Shown here piece after piece: positions 8,804-18,027 of a stretch of 64,000 nucleotides of DNA (within the stretch, counting starts at the first letter, position 1; each line of letters starts with the position of its first letter). Location of the stretch: the NCBI GenBank assembly GCA_023398575.1, contig JAEWSC010000035.1, positions 55,231 through 119,230 on the forward strand, in the 5' to 3' direction. This DNA is from Bacillota bacterium (lineage in GTDB: Bacteria; Bacillota; Clostridia; Christensenellales; Aristaeellaceae). The notes under the pieces were generated by a model. That model ran no database searches. It was not told the DNA's origin and worked only from the letters and a program-made list of their open reading frames with translations. Position numbers and translations under genes: made by a program.

Positions 8804-11422
8804 ATGCGAAAACACCAGAAAAAGCAGGTAGTGGAACTTATCAAGACATTGAACGAGGCATATGCAGAAATTAAGCGTGCATTTTCTCATCACGAATATG
8901 CCGCTGTAATGCAATTGCTCTCTGATTGCCAAGAGTTTGTGGTTCATATTGGTAACTTTATAGAGGATGTCGAGGGAGAAGGAACACGAACAGTTGCTCT
9001 TTTGGAAGAGTGTCATGAAATGCTGTACCAAATAGGCAGCAAAATTGGGGAAATGCAGCCTGAAGTCGCTTTCATCAAGCCGCTTCGTGAATTATTGATA
9101 AAAGTTGAAAGCAGTATACATGCTGAGCTAAAGTCGGACAAGACTGAGGTATTGTTCCTGCCCTATAAGGCGTCCATGTGGGATAGTTTGGCATCCATAT
9201 GGCAGGCTGCGCAAAACGACCCATCCTGCGATGCTTACGTTGTGCCCATACCTTATTATGATCGCTTGCCCGACGGCGCACTGGGGCAGATGCATTACGA
9301 GGGAGATCAATATCCATGTGATGTTCCCATTACCGACTGGAAGAACTACGATATCGAGGCCAGGCACCCGGATATTATTTTCATTCATAATCCTTATGAC
9401 AGCAGCAATCATGTAACTACCATTCATGCCAGCTTTTACAGCAAGCGGCTGAAGAATTTTACGGATATGCTGGTCTATGTTCCTTACTTTGTTTGCGTGG
9501 ACGACGTGCCAGAGCATTTGTGCATGAGCGCAGGTGTATTGCATGCCGACAAGGTGATTGTTCAGTCGGAAAAAGTCAGACAGACCTATATCCGTGTCTT
9601 TAAGGAGACTGAGAAGGAAAACCATTGTGTTGGCAAATTTGGCGATGCTGAAAATAAGTTTGTTGCTCTTGGTTCTGCAAAGCTTGATAGTATCTATCAA
9701 TCAAAGCCAGAGGATTTTGTCCTTCCCGTTGAGTGGCAGGATCTTCTTGACAAAGCTCGCGGCGAGCAAAAGAAAATCGTACTGTATAACACCACCGTCG
9801 AAGCAATTCTGCGGGGAGGGGAAGCGTGCCTTAATAAAATTCGATGCGTACTTGACACATTTGGTAATAGAAGAGATGTCCTCCTTTGGTGGCGTCCGCA
9901 TCCGCTAAGTGAGGCAACTTATCAGTCAATGCTTCCTCAATATTTGGCTGAATATCAGCAAATTGTTGCGGAGTATAAGGGTGAAACGCATTCTTCTGAG
10001 GTAAACTCCAGACTGGGAATATTTGATGAAACGCCAGATCTACACCGCGCCATCGCTTGGTGTGATGCGTATTATGGAGATTTGAGCAGTGTGGCCGCGC
10101 TGTTTCAAGCGTCGGGCAAGCCGGTTGTGCTGCAAGATATGGAGAGGAATTTTGACAACTTATTTCCAAACGGAAAGCTGCCTTTTCTAGGTTGTGCAGA
10201 ATGGGAAGGGAAAATATGGTTTGTTAGTGCCTATACAAATGGTTTGTTCTGCGCAGACATTGATAGTGGTGAAGCAAAGCTGGTTACGAATCTTCCCAGC
10301 AAAAAGACGTTTGGATTTAGATATGGCCAAATACATTTTAGCAATAATAAGCTGTTTATTATACCTTTCAACGAAAGCAATATTCTGATATATGATATAG
10401 AAACCTGCACATTAAGTGTAATTGAGTTGCGCAAATCTGATGTAAAAGTGCCAGAATATGCTGTAAAATTCTTTTCATCGGTAAAGTACAAGAATAGTAT
10501 TTTTTGCTTCCCATTTCACTATCACGCTATTGTTAGAATAGATACAAGAAGTCATGAAGTAGAATACTTGACTGATTTTTTCATAGAACAGAGAAATAAG
10601 TTCACATTTGAGGAATTCTCCCTTGGGGTTTTTCGAAAGGGTGGTTGCACGGTTGGTAACTATCAATACATTCCATCGCGAAGTGTAAATGCACTGTATG
10701 TGTTGAATATGGAAGATTTCACTGGTGAGTGGGTAAGCGTTGGCATGGATGGAGATGGACTGGCCGACGCAATGGCCATTGATCAAAATATTTGGATTAG
10801 AGCGATACGAACAATTGACGGGATGCCCGACAAAACATACTGGATAAAGTTTAACACTGAAAATAAATCATGGTCATACATTCAGATTCCGGGATTGGGA
10901 ATGCACTCGGGGTTTGCATTGGAGAGAGACGGCATTTTGATGATAGATAACGCTGATGAAGGCTTTGTGAGATACAATACTGCCGACGGCTCATTAAGCT
11001 GCGTTAAAATAGACGATAACATAGTCAACGAGAGCTTCAAAAAAAAGCTTGGTGCTTTTTCACAAACGTATAACACAATTCATACCGATATCGGCAGCTA
11101 TTTTTTGCGCGTATATGATAATCAGTTATACCGAATTGATGATGATTTAAATCTAGCTAGCTACGGAAGTCCGATTCACTATTCCGATGCTATTAATGTA
11201 CAAAGTTATGGCTCATACTGGATTGATTATACAATGGCAGTATGGGGTTATTTTAAAGACTATCAAGGTTTGCTTGGTGAAACGGACATGGTAAATACCA
11301 TTGACTTAATTAAGCATTTTTCGAATTACTCTGCCGAAAATAAAAGCAAGAGCAAAAATGACGAAAAAGGCAGCATTGGCGCGGGAATCTATGAGTATGT
11401 ATCTAAGAAGGTGATATCCTAA
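8804..11422 (+). CDS. Glycerophosphotransferase-like protein fused to a beta-propeller-like domain
   Basis: An 872-residue cytosolic protein, first gene of the island. Residues 1-105 are helical. Residues ~110-445 resemble the GT-B fold of CDP-glycerol glycerophosphotransferase-type enzymes: strand VLFLPYKASMWDS, PDIIFIHNPYD, VLLWWRPHPL, and a late acceptor/donor segment CDAYYGDLSSVAALFQASGKP. From about residue 450 the chain is made of repeated Trp/Tyr-rich beta blades (for example KIWFVSAYTNGLFCADIDSG), as in a propeller. There is no membrane segment. The fusion suggests a polymer-modifying transferase with a binding propeller. It abuts the next gene without a gap. Family assignment is from motifs only and moderately sure. 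Confidence 0.6.
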   Translation: MRKHQKKQVVELIKTLNEAYAEIKRAFSHHEYAAVMQLLSDCQEFVVHIGNFIEDVEGEGTRTVALLEECHEMLYQIGSKIGEMQPEVAFIKPLRELLIKVESSIHAELKSDKTEVLFLPYKASMWDSLASIWQAAQNDPSCDAYVVPIPYYDRLPDGALGQMHYEGDQYPCDVPITDWKNYDIEARHPDIIFIHNPYDSSNHVTTIHASFYSKRLKNFTDMLVYVPYFVCVDDVPEHLCMSAGVLHADKVIVQSEKVRQTYIRVFKETEKENHCVGKFGDAENKFVALGSAKLDSIYQSKPEDFVLPVEWQDLLDKARGEQKKIVLYNTTVEAILRGGEACLNKIRCVLDTFGNRRDVLLWWRPHPLSEATYQSMLPQYLAEYQQIVAEYKGETHSSEVNSRLGIFDETPDLHRAIAWCDAYYGDLSSVAALFQASGKPVVLQDMERNFDNLFPNGKLPFLGCAEWEGKIWFVSAYTNGLFCADIDSGEAKLVTNLPSKKTFGFRYGQIHFSNNKLFIIPFNESNILIYDIETCTLSVIELRKSDVKVPEYAVKFFSSVKYKNSIFCFPFHYHAIVRIDTRSHEVEYLTDFFIEQRNKFTFEEFSLGVFRKGGCTVGNYQYIPSRSVNALYVLNMEDFTGEWVSVGMDGDGLADAMAIDQNIWIRAIRTIDGMPDKTYWIKFNTENKSWSYIQIPGLGMHSGFALERDGILMIDNADEGFVRYNTADGSLSCVKIDDNIVNESFKKKLGAFSQTYNTIHTDIGSYFLRVYDNQLYRIDDDLNLASYGSPIHYSDAINVQSYGSYWIDYTMAVWGYFKDYQGLLGETDMVNTIDLIKHFSNYSAENKSKSKNDEKGSIGAGIYEYVSKKVIS

Positions 11423-12628
11423 GTGGCTAAAATGATATTAATGACCTCTCTTTTTCTACCTAACGATGAAGCGCAAGTGCGTAACCAGCGATGCGCCGTT
11501 TTGAGTTGGCTAAAAGCTGGCTTCAGAGTATTATCTCTGAACTCTTCCGGCGAGATTGATGCGCTCACTACGGCTTTTCCAGAGGTGGAATTTGTAAAGG
11601 CCAGTCGAACCGCTATGCAGGAATTTGGAAAACCATATGTCTATATTATAGATTTAATGGCGGCGGCAAGTTCGCGCGTAAATGGTGTTTTCGGGATAAT
11701 CAATTCTGATATTGTTTTGCGTGGTATTTCCAAGCAAATGATATCTGACATAGAAAAGAACGCAACAGATAATTTATTGGTACTTCATAGATATGATATT
11801 GATAAAGCTGAAGATGAGTATGGGGGATATTTTCACGCAGGTCTAGATGTTTTCTTTCTGCATACATCACACATCAAATATTATCATGATATGCAGTTTG
11901 TTATGGGACGGCCGGTTTGGGATTGGTGGATGGTGTATTCATCTATAAAAGGCGGTATTGAAACGCTAGAAATTAAAAATCCCATCGCTTATCATTTAAA
12001 GCATAATCAGCGCTGGTCGCCGGAGGAAAGTACTCGCTTATCCGATTTCGGCAATCGCAATATGGAAGAATTTTTCGATATAGCCTGCGCTCAGTTTTCG
12101 GATTTATCCAGGTCCGTTGTATTTGGTGATTTTTCCAATGCCAAGAACGTGGAATTGAAATTGTCTGACGAAGAATTTGCAGATGAAAATGCTATAGCTG
12201 CGTTAAGTGGCAAACAGAAGCTTGATGAGGTTCCGATTTCAGTTGGATTGGGCTACATTCATGGTGAAAAAAAGTATCGGGTATGCCAAATCAAAAATAA
12301 AAGCTTTGGTATACTCACCAAGTATGTTGACTTTGCAAAAACAGATGTATTCACAAAAATAAAGGACAAAAAGTTTTATTTATACCCATACGGGCGTGCT
12401 GGACGAATGCTGCTCGATTGTGTTAAAGCCAATGGTTTATCACCTGTAGGCATTAGCGATAAAGACCCTGCTTTGCACGGCAAATTCACAAAAGGATACA
12501 GAATATCACCGCCTGCCGAGATGGTTGATTTTGATTATGTTTTGGTAATAAGCAATTTGTATACCGATGAAATTTGCGCTGAGCTTATCGATTTAGGAAT
12601 CGAAAAAAACAAGTTGATTGTAATTTGA
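11423..12628 (+). CDS. Glycosyltransferase-like protein with C-terminal Rossmann-like module
   Basis: Protein of 401 residues starting with GTG directly after the previous stop. Residues 1-215 look like a GT-A-type transferase: TSLFLPND start, an INSDIV motif that may replace the usual DXD metal site, GLDVFFL, and WDWWMVY. Residues ~313-401 form a Rossmann-like module (YPYGRAGRMLLD, then GISDKDPALHGK) that recurs in four other proteins of this island. The N-terminal half is a clear paralogue of the next gene product (MxKxxLxTS start, NSDI, WDxWMV, KNPIAYHLKH/RNPIAYHIKH). The reaction is unknown. Confidence 0.55.
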   Translation: MAKMILMTSLFLPNDEAQVRNQRCAVLSWLKAGFRVLSLNSSGEIDALTTAFPEVEFVKASRTAMQEFGKPYVYIIDLMAAASSRVNGVFGIINSDIVLRGISKQMISDIEKNATDNLLVLHRYDIDKAEDEYGGYFHAGLDVFFLHTSHIKYYHDMQFVMGRPVWDWWMVYSSIKGGIETLEIKNPIAYHLKHNQRWSPEESTRLSDFGNRNMEEFFDIACAQFSDLSRSVVFGDFSNAKNVELKLSDEEFADENAIAALSGKQKLDEVPISVGLGYIHGEKKYRVCQIKNKSFGILTKYVDFAKTDVFTKIKDKKFYLYPYGRAGRMLLDCVKANGLSPVGISDKDPALHGKFTKGYRISPPAEMVDFDYVLVISNLYTDEICAELIDLGIEKNKLIVI

Positions 12629-12639
12629 TGGAGATTTAT

Positions 12640-14409
12640 ATGGAAAAAATTCTGCTTGCAACCTCAATCGCTCCCTTTGATATTGAAAATCAGCAGCTAG
12701 CTGTTCAGTCTTGGATTGAGGCGGGTTTTGATGTGGTATCCTGTAATTCCATTTCGGAAATGGAACGCGTCAGAGAATATTTTCCTAACATACAATTTGT
12801 ATCGCTTGATAGAGATGCGTCAGCAATAAAGGGAAAGCCGTTGGTATACGTGTATGATGTTTTGAAGACGCTTAAGAAGTACGGGCGAAAAGTCTGCGGT
12901 ATCATTAACTCCGATATTCATTTGAGGAATATTGACAATGGTTTGTATGATTTCTTATATGGCGAGGCGTCAACCGCTTTGATTTACGCCCACAGGTACG
13001 ATATAGATAAACTTGGAGACAAAAACGGAACAGAATTTGTTGGTCTTGACTTGTTTCTATTCAACTCTGAAATAATCGATTCCTATGAGGATGATGAGCT
13101 TGTGATAGGCGGGGCCGCTTGGGACTATTGGATGGTATTCATAGCCCAGCATTATGGTCATTCCGCAAAATTGCTTCGTAACCCGATAGCTTACCATATA
13201 AAACACAGGCAAACATGGAACGATGAAGGCGATTATGACTTAAAGAGAAAAATCGCACATAAATATTTAGGCGAAGCAAGTGCACGCGGAGCGAATCAGA
13301 TAAATAATTCAGTGCTTGAAAATAAACAAACGGCAATGTTTTTTGATGCTATCTCTGATAAAACCGTATTTGTGCTCTTCAGTAGTGAGGCAGATGAAAA
13401 AGCAGTTGACAGCATAAAGCAACAAACGCATAAGAATTTACGGATCGATTTTGGCGAGCAGAAATCTTACGATTTTTCAAGCGTTTCTGAGGACTATGTA
13501 CTGCTGGCCGATAAAAACCTAACGTACGATGAAAACTTTCTGTCCGTGATGCTGTTTGCATTACAAAGTGCATCGTCGGTTACCTGCCAACTACATCTTG
13601 TATCACAAAAATTTGAATCCCATAGTCTGTTTACATTTGACAAAAAAAGCATAGAGAATCTAGACTCAAATACAATTGTCGGATGCACAATATTTGAGAC
13701 AAAAATGCTTATTGGGAATGACTATAATAAACTGATATCTGCAAAACGGGAGTATATAGATTCAGCTTTAGTTTCAATCGAATACGAATGCTACGCACAA
13801 AATCTGATTCATCGGCTGCGAGGCAAGCACATTTTCTTGTATGGCGCCGGCAGAAGCTGCCGGTATCTGCTTAAAGAAATAGACGTGTCGCAAGTAACTA
13901 TTTGCGGGATTATTGACCGCAATGTACGTTTGCATGGGCAGACCATTGACGGCATACAAATCAGTGGCATCGAACAATTGAAAGCAACCAGCTATGATTT
14001 TGTTTTAATTACCGCTTTACGGTTTGACTATGAGATTTACTGCCAACTATCAGAAATGATTCCTGCAGATAAGATCATTCGTCAGTTTTATTTCGGCATT
14101 CATAATAAGCTGAACTGCAGAGTAACGAATCTTTACTATAAAGATGTTATACTGATTTCGGATGACAATCTATTGCAGGAGTCAAAGTCCAGCCTAAAGA
14201 GTGCTTTTGTCATAGAGTGTATTATGGCATACGATCTGGATGCCGTTAAGTTGGACCTGCTGGAAAGCATTCCTGGCAAAAACATTTTGATTGTAATAAA
14301 TAGCCCTCAATACGACGAGATTGCGCTTGCACTCAGAAACAGAAACCTTACAGAGTACGAGCATTTTATCCCTTTATATGAACTGCAGGAGGCGAGAAGC
14401 TATGCTTAA
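12640..14409 (+). CDS. Glycosyltransferase-like paralogue with Rossmann-like module
   Basis: Protein of 589 residues and paralogue of the preceding gene product. It has the same N-terminal domain (1-215), a second region with a GT2-like flavour (about 230-385, VFVLFSSEADEKAVDSIKQQ), the shared module at about 394-490 (LYGAGRSCRYLLKE, then IIDRNVRLHGQ), and a further C-terminal domain of unknown type. The ATG at 12640 is chosen because GGAG lies six bases before it and the start then aligns with the paralogue; ATG 12628 in the stop overlap is possible. It overlaps the next gene by eight bases. Confidence 0.55.
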   Translation: MEKILLATSIAPFDIENQQLAVQSWIEAGFDVVSCNSISEMERVREYFPNIQFVSLDRDASAIKGKPLVYVYDVLKTLKKYGRKVCGIINSDIHLRNIDNGLYDFLYGEASTALIYAHRYDIDKLGDKNGTEFVGLDLFLFNSEIIDSYEDDELVIGGAAWDYWMVFIAQHYGHSAKLLRNPIAYHIKHRQTWNDEGDYDLKRKIAHKYLGEASARGANQINNSVLENKQTAMFFDAISDKTVFVLFSSEADEKAVDSIKQQTHKNLRIDFGEQKSYDFSSVSEDYVLLADKNLTYDENFLSVMLFALQSASSVTCQLHLVSQKFESHSLFTFDKKSIENLDSNTIVGCTIFETKMLIGNDYNKLISAKREYIDSALVSIEYECYAQNLIHRLRGKHIFLYGAGRSCRYLLKEIDVSQVTICGIIDRNVRLHGQTIDGIQISGIEQLKATSYDFVLITALRFDYEIYCQLSEMIPADKIIRQFYFGIHNKLNCRVTNLYYKDVILISDDNLLQESKSSLKSAFVIECIMAYDLDAVKLDLLESIPGKNILIVINSPQYDEIALALRNRNLTEYEHFIPLYELQEARSYA

Positions 14410-17400
14410 CAGAACGCCGCAAAAGCATGAATTGATTTTCATCGGCGAAAAAAGGTACGCCGAGTCTTTAGGTGCGGTAATAAGTGGAGAATATGTTACT
14501 CGCTCGATATACACTCCTAACGATTTAGGTGATCGTGACGTCTGCGAATCAATTTATGGGTCAAGGGGCTTAGCGGATATAATACTTTGTCAAGATGATG
14601 CCGATGATCTTTTGCGCAAGAAACTGGAAGCGTATGGGTATGCGCTTGGTGAAAATCTTTTTGCAGGCTCAGACATTGTGGCCAGTTTTGATTATGAGCT
14701 ATTTGGTGATCGCAAAATACTATGCCTTGATCAAAGCAGTATGGATAGAATCATCGACATTTTCCCACTGCTCAATGGCAATGTTTTACTCAACGAAGAT
14801 TTGACTGCAGCTTTAAAAGCTACAAACGGCTATTTTGTGGTATTGCCAAACGATAAGTCACAATTGAAATTAGATGCACTTAAGCAAGGGTGTCCTTGTG
14901 CGACGATCAAAGAATTGCAAGAGTTGCCCCGCCCTTCAGACATGTTCTATCAGGCAATTCATGCGGAGTGCAGGTCAAACGGTGTTTGTATTAGCCCCTT
15001 TCGCACTTTTAGAGTGAGCGAGGGTGGTAAGTTCGATTTATGCATTTCTGCATGGAGTAAGGTTAAGCTGGGGACGATATTTACATCAATCGGCCGAAAT
15101 GTCTGGAATTCATACATTGCAAAAATATACCGTCTTTCGATCGTTGAGGGAACATATTGCTTTTGCAATACAAAGTTTTGTGCAGAGGGCGAGAACTATT
15201 ATTTTGACTCAATGCAAAGTTTTAAAGAGAAAGTAAACGACCCCGCTATTGTTGATGCTATTGTTAACAAAAAAGTAAATCTTGAGTATGGCATCAAGTA
15301 TCTATTCTTAGGGCATGACGCAACTTGTAATTTAAAGTGCGCGCAATGCCGTAAAGAATTCTTTAGGTCGAGTGATGAAGATAACAGTATAAATGCCATT
15401 ATTTCTGATGAAGTAATTGAACGGTATATGGTGAGTGAACCGACAGTGGCGGTGGCTCATGGCGAATATTTTGTCAGCAAGCATTACCGGAAGATTGTTG
15501 AATCGATGTCAAGGTATAAAAATCCGAACTGGGTAGCTATAACAACTAACGGCTTGCTGTTCAACCAGGAAACTTGGGAGAAATTTGACAAACGCCAAAG
15601 TTATTATTTTGGCTTTTCAATCGATGCCGCTACCCCAGAGATTTATAGCAAGGTGCGTGGTGGAGATTTTGAAAAAGTTATTGCGAATCTGAGATTTGCC
15701 TGCGAATTAAGAAAAAGCGGCGCGATCAATAAGTTGGAGATAGTTTTTGTGGTGTCGGCGCTCAACTACAAAGACATGATTCCATTTATCGAAATAGGCC
15801 ATTCCATTGGTGTGGATAGAATTCTGTTCTATCGTTTAGGCGATTGGGGAAGCATGGAGTACTTCCCTATGTATGATATAGCAAATCCAGCTCATCCGCT
15901 GTACTATGAGCTGCTCGAAATCGTAAACAACCCTGCGTTTAACGCTGCAGATGTCATATTGTGTCGGAACCTGGCTGAGCTAAGGGGCAAAAGCATTCCA
16001 ACACAAAGGCGAAAAGCTGCAATATACGACGGTAACAAAATAGTCAACCTGCCCTTTGCATTTCCCTTTCATGTTGACTGCATTGTAATGAATGTAGCGC
16101 TTGAAGGGTATCAGATCAATGGAAACCACGGAAATGATATATGCTCTCTTACTCAGCTTTATGCGGACTTTAAAGATGCAAGTATAATCATTCGTGATTT
16201 GGACAATTCGGTTTTATTAGACAAAGAAGCGCGCGCAATTGGGTTCGGAGATGAGAATATCTTACGTTTAGACAAGGGGAATCGCTATAACCAAAGCTGG
16301 TGGGAGTATCACAAGAATGGTGGGAAGGTTACGGTGACAGCGACTGAATACAAATTGTACAGGGCATTCGCACCCAAAATCAACAATAGACAAATCGCTA
16401 TCTGGGGCGCCGGGAATATTGGAAAGGACGCTTATCGGGTTTTGACTAATTGTGGCAAGAATGTTGACTGCTTTGTCGATAGAAACGCGGCAAATATTCA
16501 TTTGGATGAGGAATTTGGCGTCTCGGTAATTCCTCCTCAAGAGTTGCCCAGCAACACTTTCGTTGTCGTTGCCGCTGTATACGCCGAAAAGCAAATTGAA
16601 AAGGAGCTCAGATCACGCGGCTATACATCAAATGACTATATTTTGTATTACAGCGGGCTAATTAGCGAGAGCACCGCAGTTTTTACCGAAAAAGACAATT
16701 TGAACGTGCCTTCATTTGAAGAAAACAACGCGCTTGTGCAAGAAGAATGCTTCAATGAGACCGTTTGCAAATCGTATCCGAATTTTTCACTTACAATGGA
16801 GACTTCCGATAAATGTAATTTACGCTGTATAATGTGTAATCCCGATGGTTTTCTGGGAGCATCAGGCAGAACCGAGTTTGATTTTGAACGTATACGTTTT
16901 CTTTTAGGCTTGTGCGAGAATTATTGTCTTAATGCCCGTGGCGAGCCGCTGATCGGTGGTTCTTTTTGGCAGGCGTTGGATGAAGCAGATAAGTATGATA
17001 ATGTAGACCGTTGTAGCGTTCATACCAACGGACTTTTGCTTGACGAGAAAAAAATAGAACGCATCTTGACATCTAAGCTCAAAGAGATTTCATTTTCCAT
17101 AGATGCGGCAACGCAAAAGATATATCACAATATACGCGGCGCTGAACTTGAAAAGGTTTGGCACAATGTAGAACTGTTAGTATGCAAACGCAAGGAAAGG
17201 CGCGGCAGTCATCTGAAAATATATGTAAATATGACCGCAATGCGCGAAAATGTTGAAGATATCCCTGCCTTCGTCGAAAGAGCAGCAAGCATTGGTGTCG
17301 ATTTGGTATTAATAAGACCGGTGCACTACGATTTAAATTACGATTATTCCGAATTGGTATATGAGCGCGATGGCTTCGTGTATAACTGCGAACAACAAGC

Positions 17401-17887
17401 GTTAATTCATTACCCAAAGCTGACCACTAAAATGCTAGAAAGTGCGAGAAACATAGCGAAACAAGCAGGCGTACAATTGACATTCAATGGAGCGTTTGTA
17501 TACGACGCGTTTTCCGATTTTGAGGATTATGAATATCCTATGGAATTGAAAACGTTTCAGGAATCAGTGAAAACACGAAAAGAACGAATCATATCCTATA
17601 TGAACAAGAGCGGAATAGAGGCCCCAGAAAAAAAAGAACTGAAAATGACCCGAAAGTGCGCCGCGCCTTGGCGAGAAATCAGTATTGGAATGGATGGGCG
17701 AGTATCAATGTGCTGCTATTTGGTACATATACCATTCGGCAATATTTTCACAGATGATTTTAGAAGCATTTGGAATTGTCAAACTGCGCAGGATATCCGC
17801 CGCGATATGATTCGTGGCGTACTGCCGGAGTTGTGTTCCACCGCGAATTGTCCGTATAAACTAGATGCAATAGCGTCAAATGAGTGA
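14402..17887 (+). CDS. Double radical-SAM protein with Rossmann-like module
   Basis: A 1161-residue protein with two radical-SAM domains, both with a CX3CX2C iron-sulfur motif: Cys309/313/316 and Cys805/809/812. Before the first is an unknown N-terminal domain and a Cys-rich stretch (ISPFRTFRVSEGGKFDLC) that resembles an auxiliary-cluster region. Between the two, at about 662-750, is the island's shared module (IWGAGNIGKDAYRV, then CFVDRNAANIHL). After the second comes a SPASM-like tail (CAAPWREISIGMDGRVSMCC ... CPY). Such SPASM-type enzymes act on peptides, proteins or sugars. The ATG at 14402 has AGGAGG nine bases before it; the longer frame reading into the previous gene is not used. Substrate unknown. 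Confidence 0.8.
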   Translation: MLNRTPQKHELIFIGEKRYAESLGAVISGEYVTRSIYTPNDLGDRDVCESIYGSRGLADIILCQDDADDLLRKKLEAYGYALGENLFAGSDIVASFDYELFGDRKILCLDQSSMDRIIDIFPLLNGNVLLNEDLTAALKATNGYFVVLPNDKSQLKLDALKQGCPCATIKELQELPRPSDMFYQAIHAECRSNGVCISPFRTFRVSEGGKFDLCISAWSKVKLGTIFTSIGRNVWNSYIAKIYRLSIVEGTYCFCNTKFCAEGENYYFDSMQSFKEKVNDPAIVDAIVNKKVNLEYGIKYLFLGHDATCNLKCAQCRKEFFRSSDEDNSINAIISDEVIERYMVSEPTVAVAHGEYFVSKHYRKIVESMSRYKNPNWVAITTNGLLFNQETWEKFDKRQSYYFGFSIDAATPEIYSKVRGGDFEKVIANLRFACELRKSGAINKLEIVFVVSALNYKDMIPFIEIGHSIGVDRILFYRLGDWGSMEYFPMYDIANPAHPLYYELLEIVNNPAFNAADVILCRNLAELRGKSIPTQRRKAAIYDGNKIVNLPFAFPFHVDCIVMNVALEGYQINGNHGNDICSLTQLYADFKDASIIIRDLDNSVLLDKEARAIGFGDENILRLDKGNRYNQSWWEYHKNGGKVTVTATEYKLYRAFAPKINNRQIAIWGAGNIGKDAYRVLTNCGKNVDCFVDRNAANIHLDEEFGVSVIPPQELPSNTFVVVAAVYAEKQIEKELRSRGYTSNDYILYYSGLISESTAVFTEKDNLNVPSFEENNALVQEECFNETVCKSYPNFSLTMETSDKCNLRCIMCNPDGFLGASGRTEFDFERIRFLLGLCENYCLNARGEPLIGGSFWQALDEADKYDNVDRCSVHTNGLLLDEKKIERILTSKLKEISFSIDAATQKIYHNIRGAELEKVWHNVELLVCKRKERRGSHLKIYVNMTAMRENVEDIPAFVERAASIGVDLVLIRPVHYDLNYDYSELVYERDGFVYNCEQQALIHYPKLTTKMLESARNIAKQAGVQLTFNGAFVYDAFSDFEDYEYPMELKTFQESVKTRKERIISYMNKSGIEAPEKKELKMTRKCAAPWREISIGMDGRVSMCCYLVHIPFGNIFTDDFRSIWNCQTAQDIRRDMIRGVLPELCSTANCPYKLDAIASNE

Positions 17888-18027
17888 GATTTAAACTTGA
17901 TAAATGCGAAACTGAGCAGATGCCAGTCCTTGAATCATTTATGGCTTGCTAATTAGCCATGGTCGGGCAGTATATGTATAACAGAATGAAATACATTTCC
18001 ACCTATAAGGATGAAAGGAAAACCACT

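Noticed and set aside
17941..17960. ATGGCT/AGCCAT inverted repeat between two radical-SAM genes as a terminator
   Set aside because: Only a six-base stem with an eight-base loop and no T run. The genes are probably still co-transcribed.
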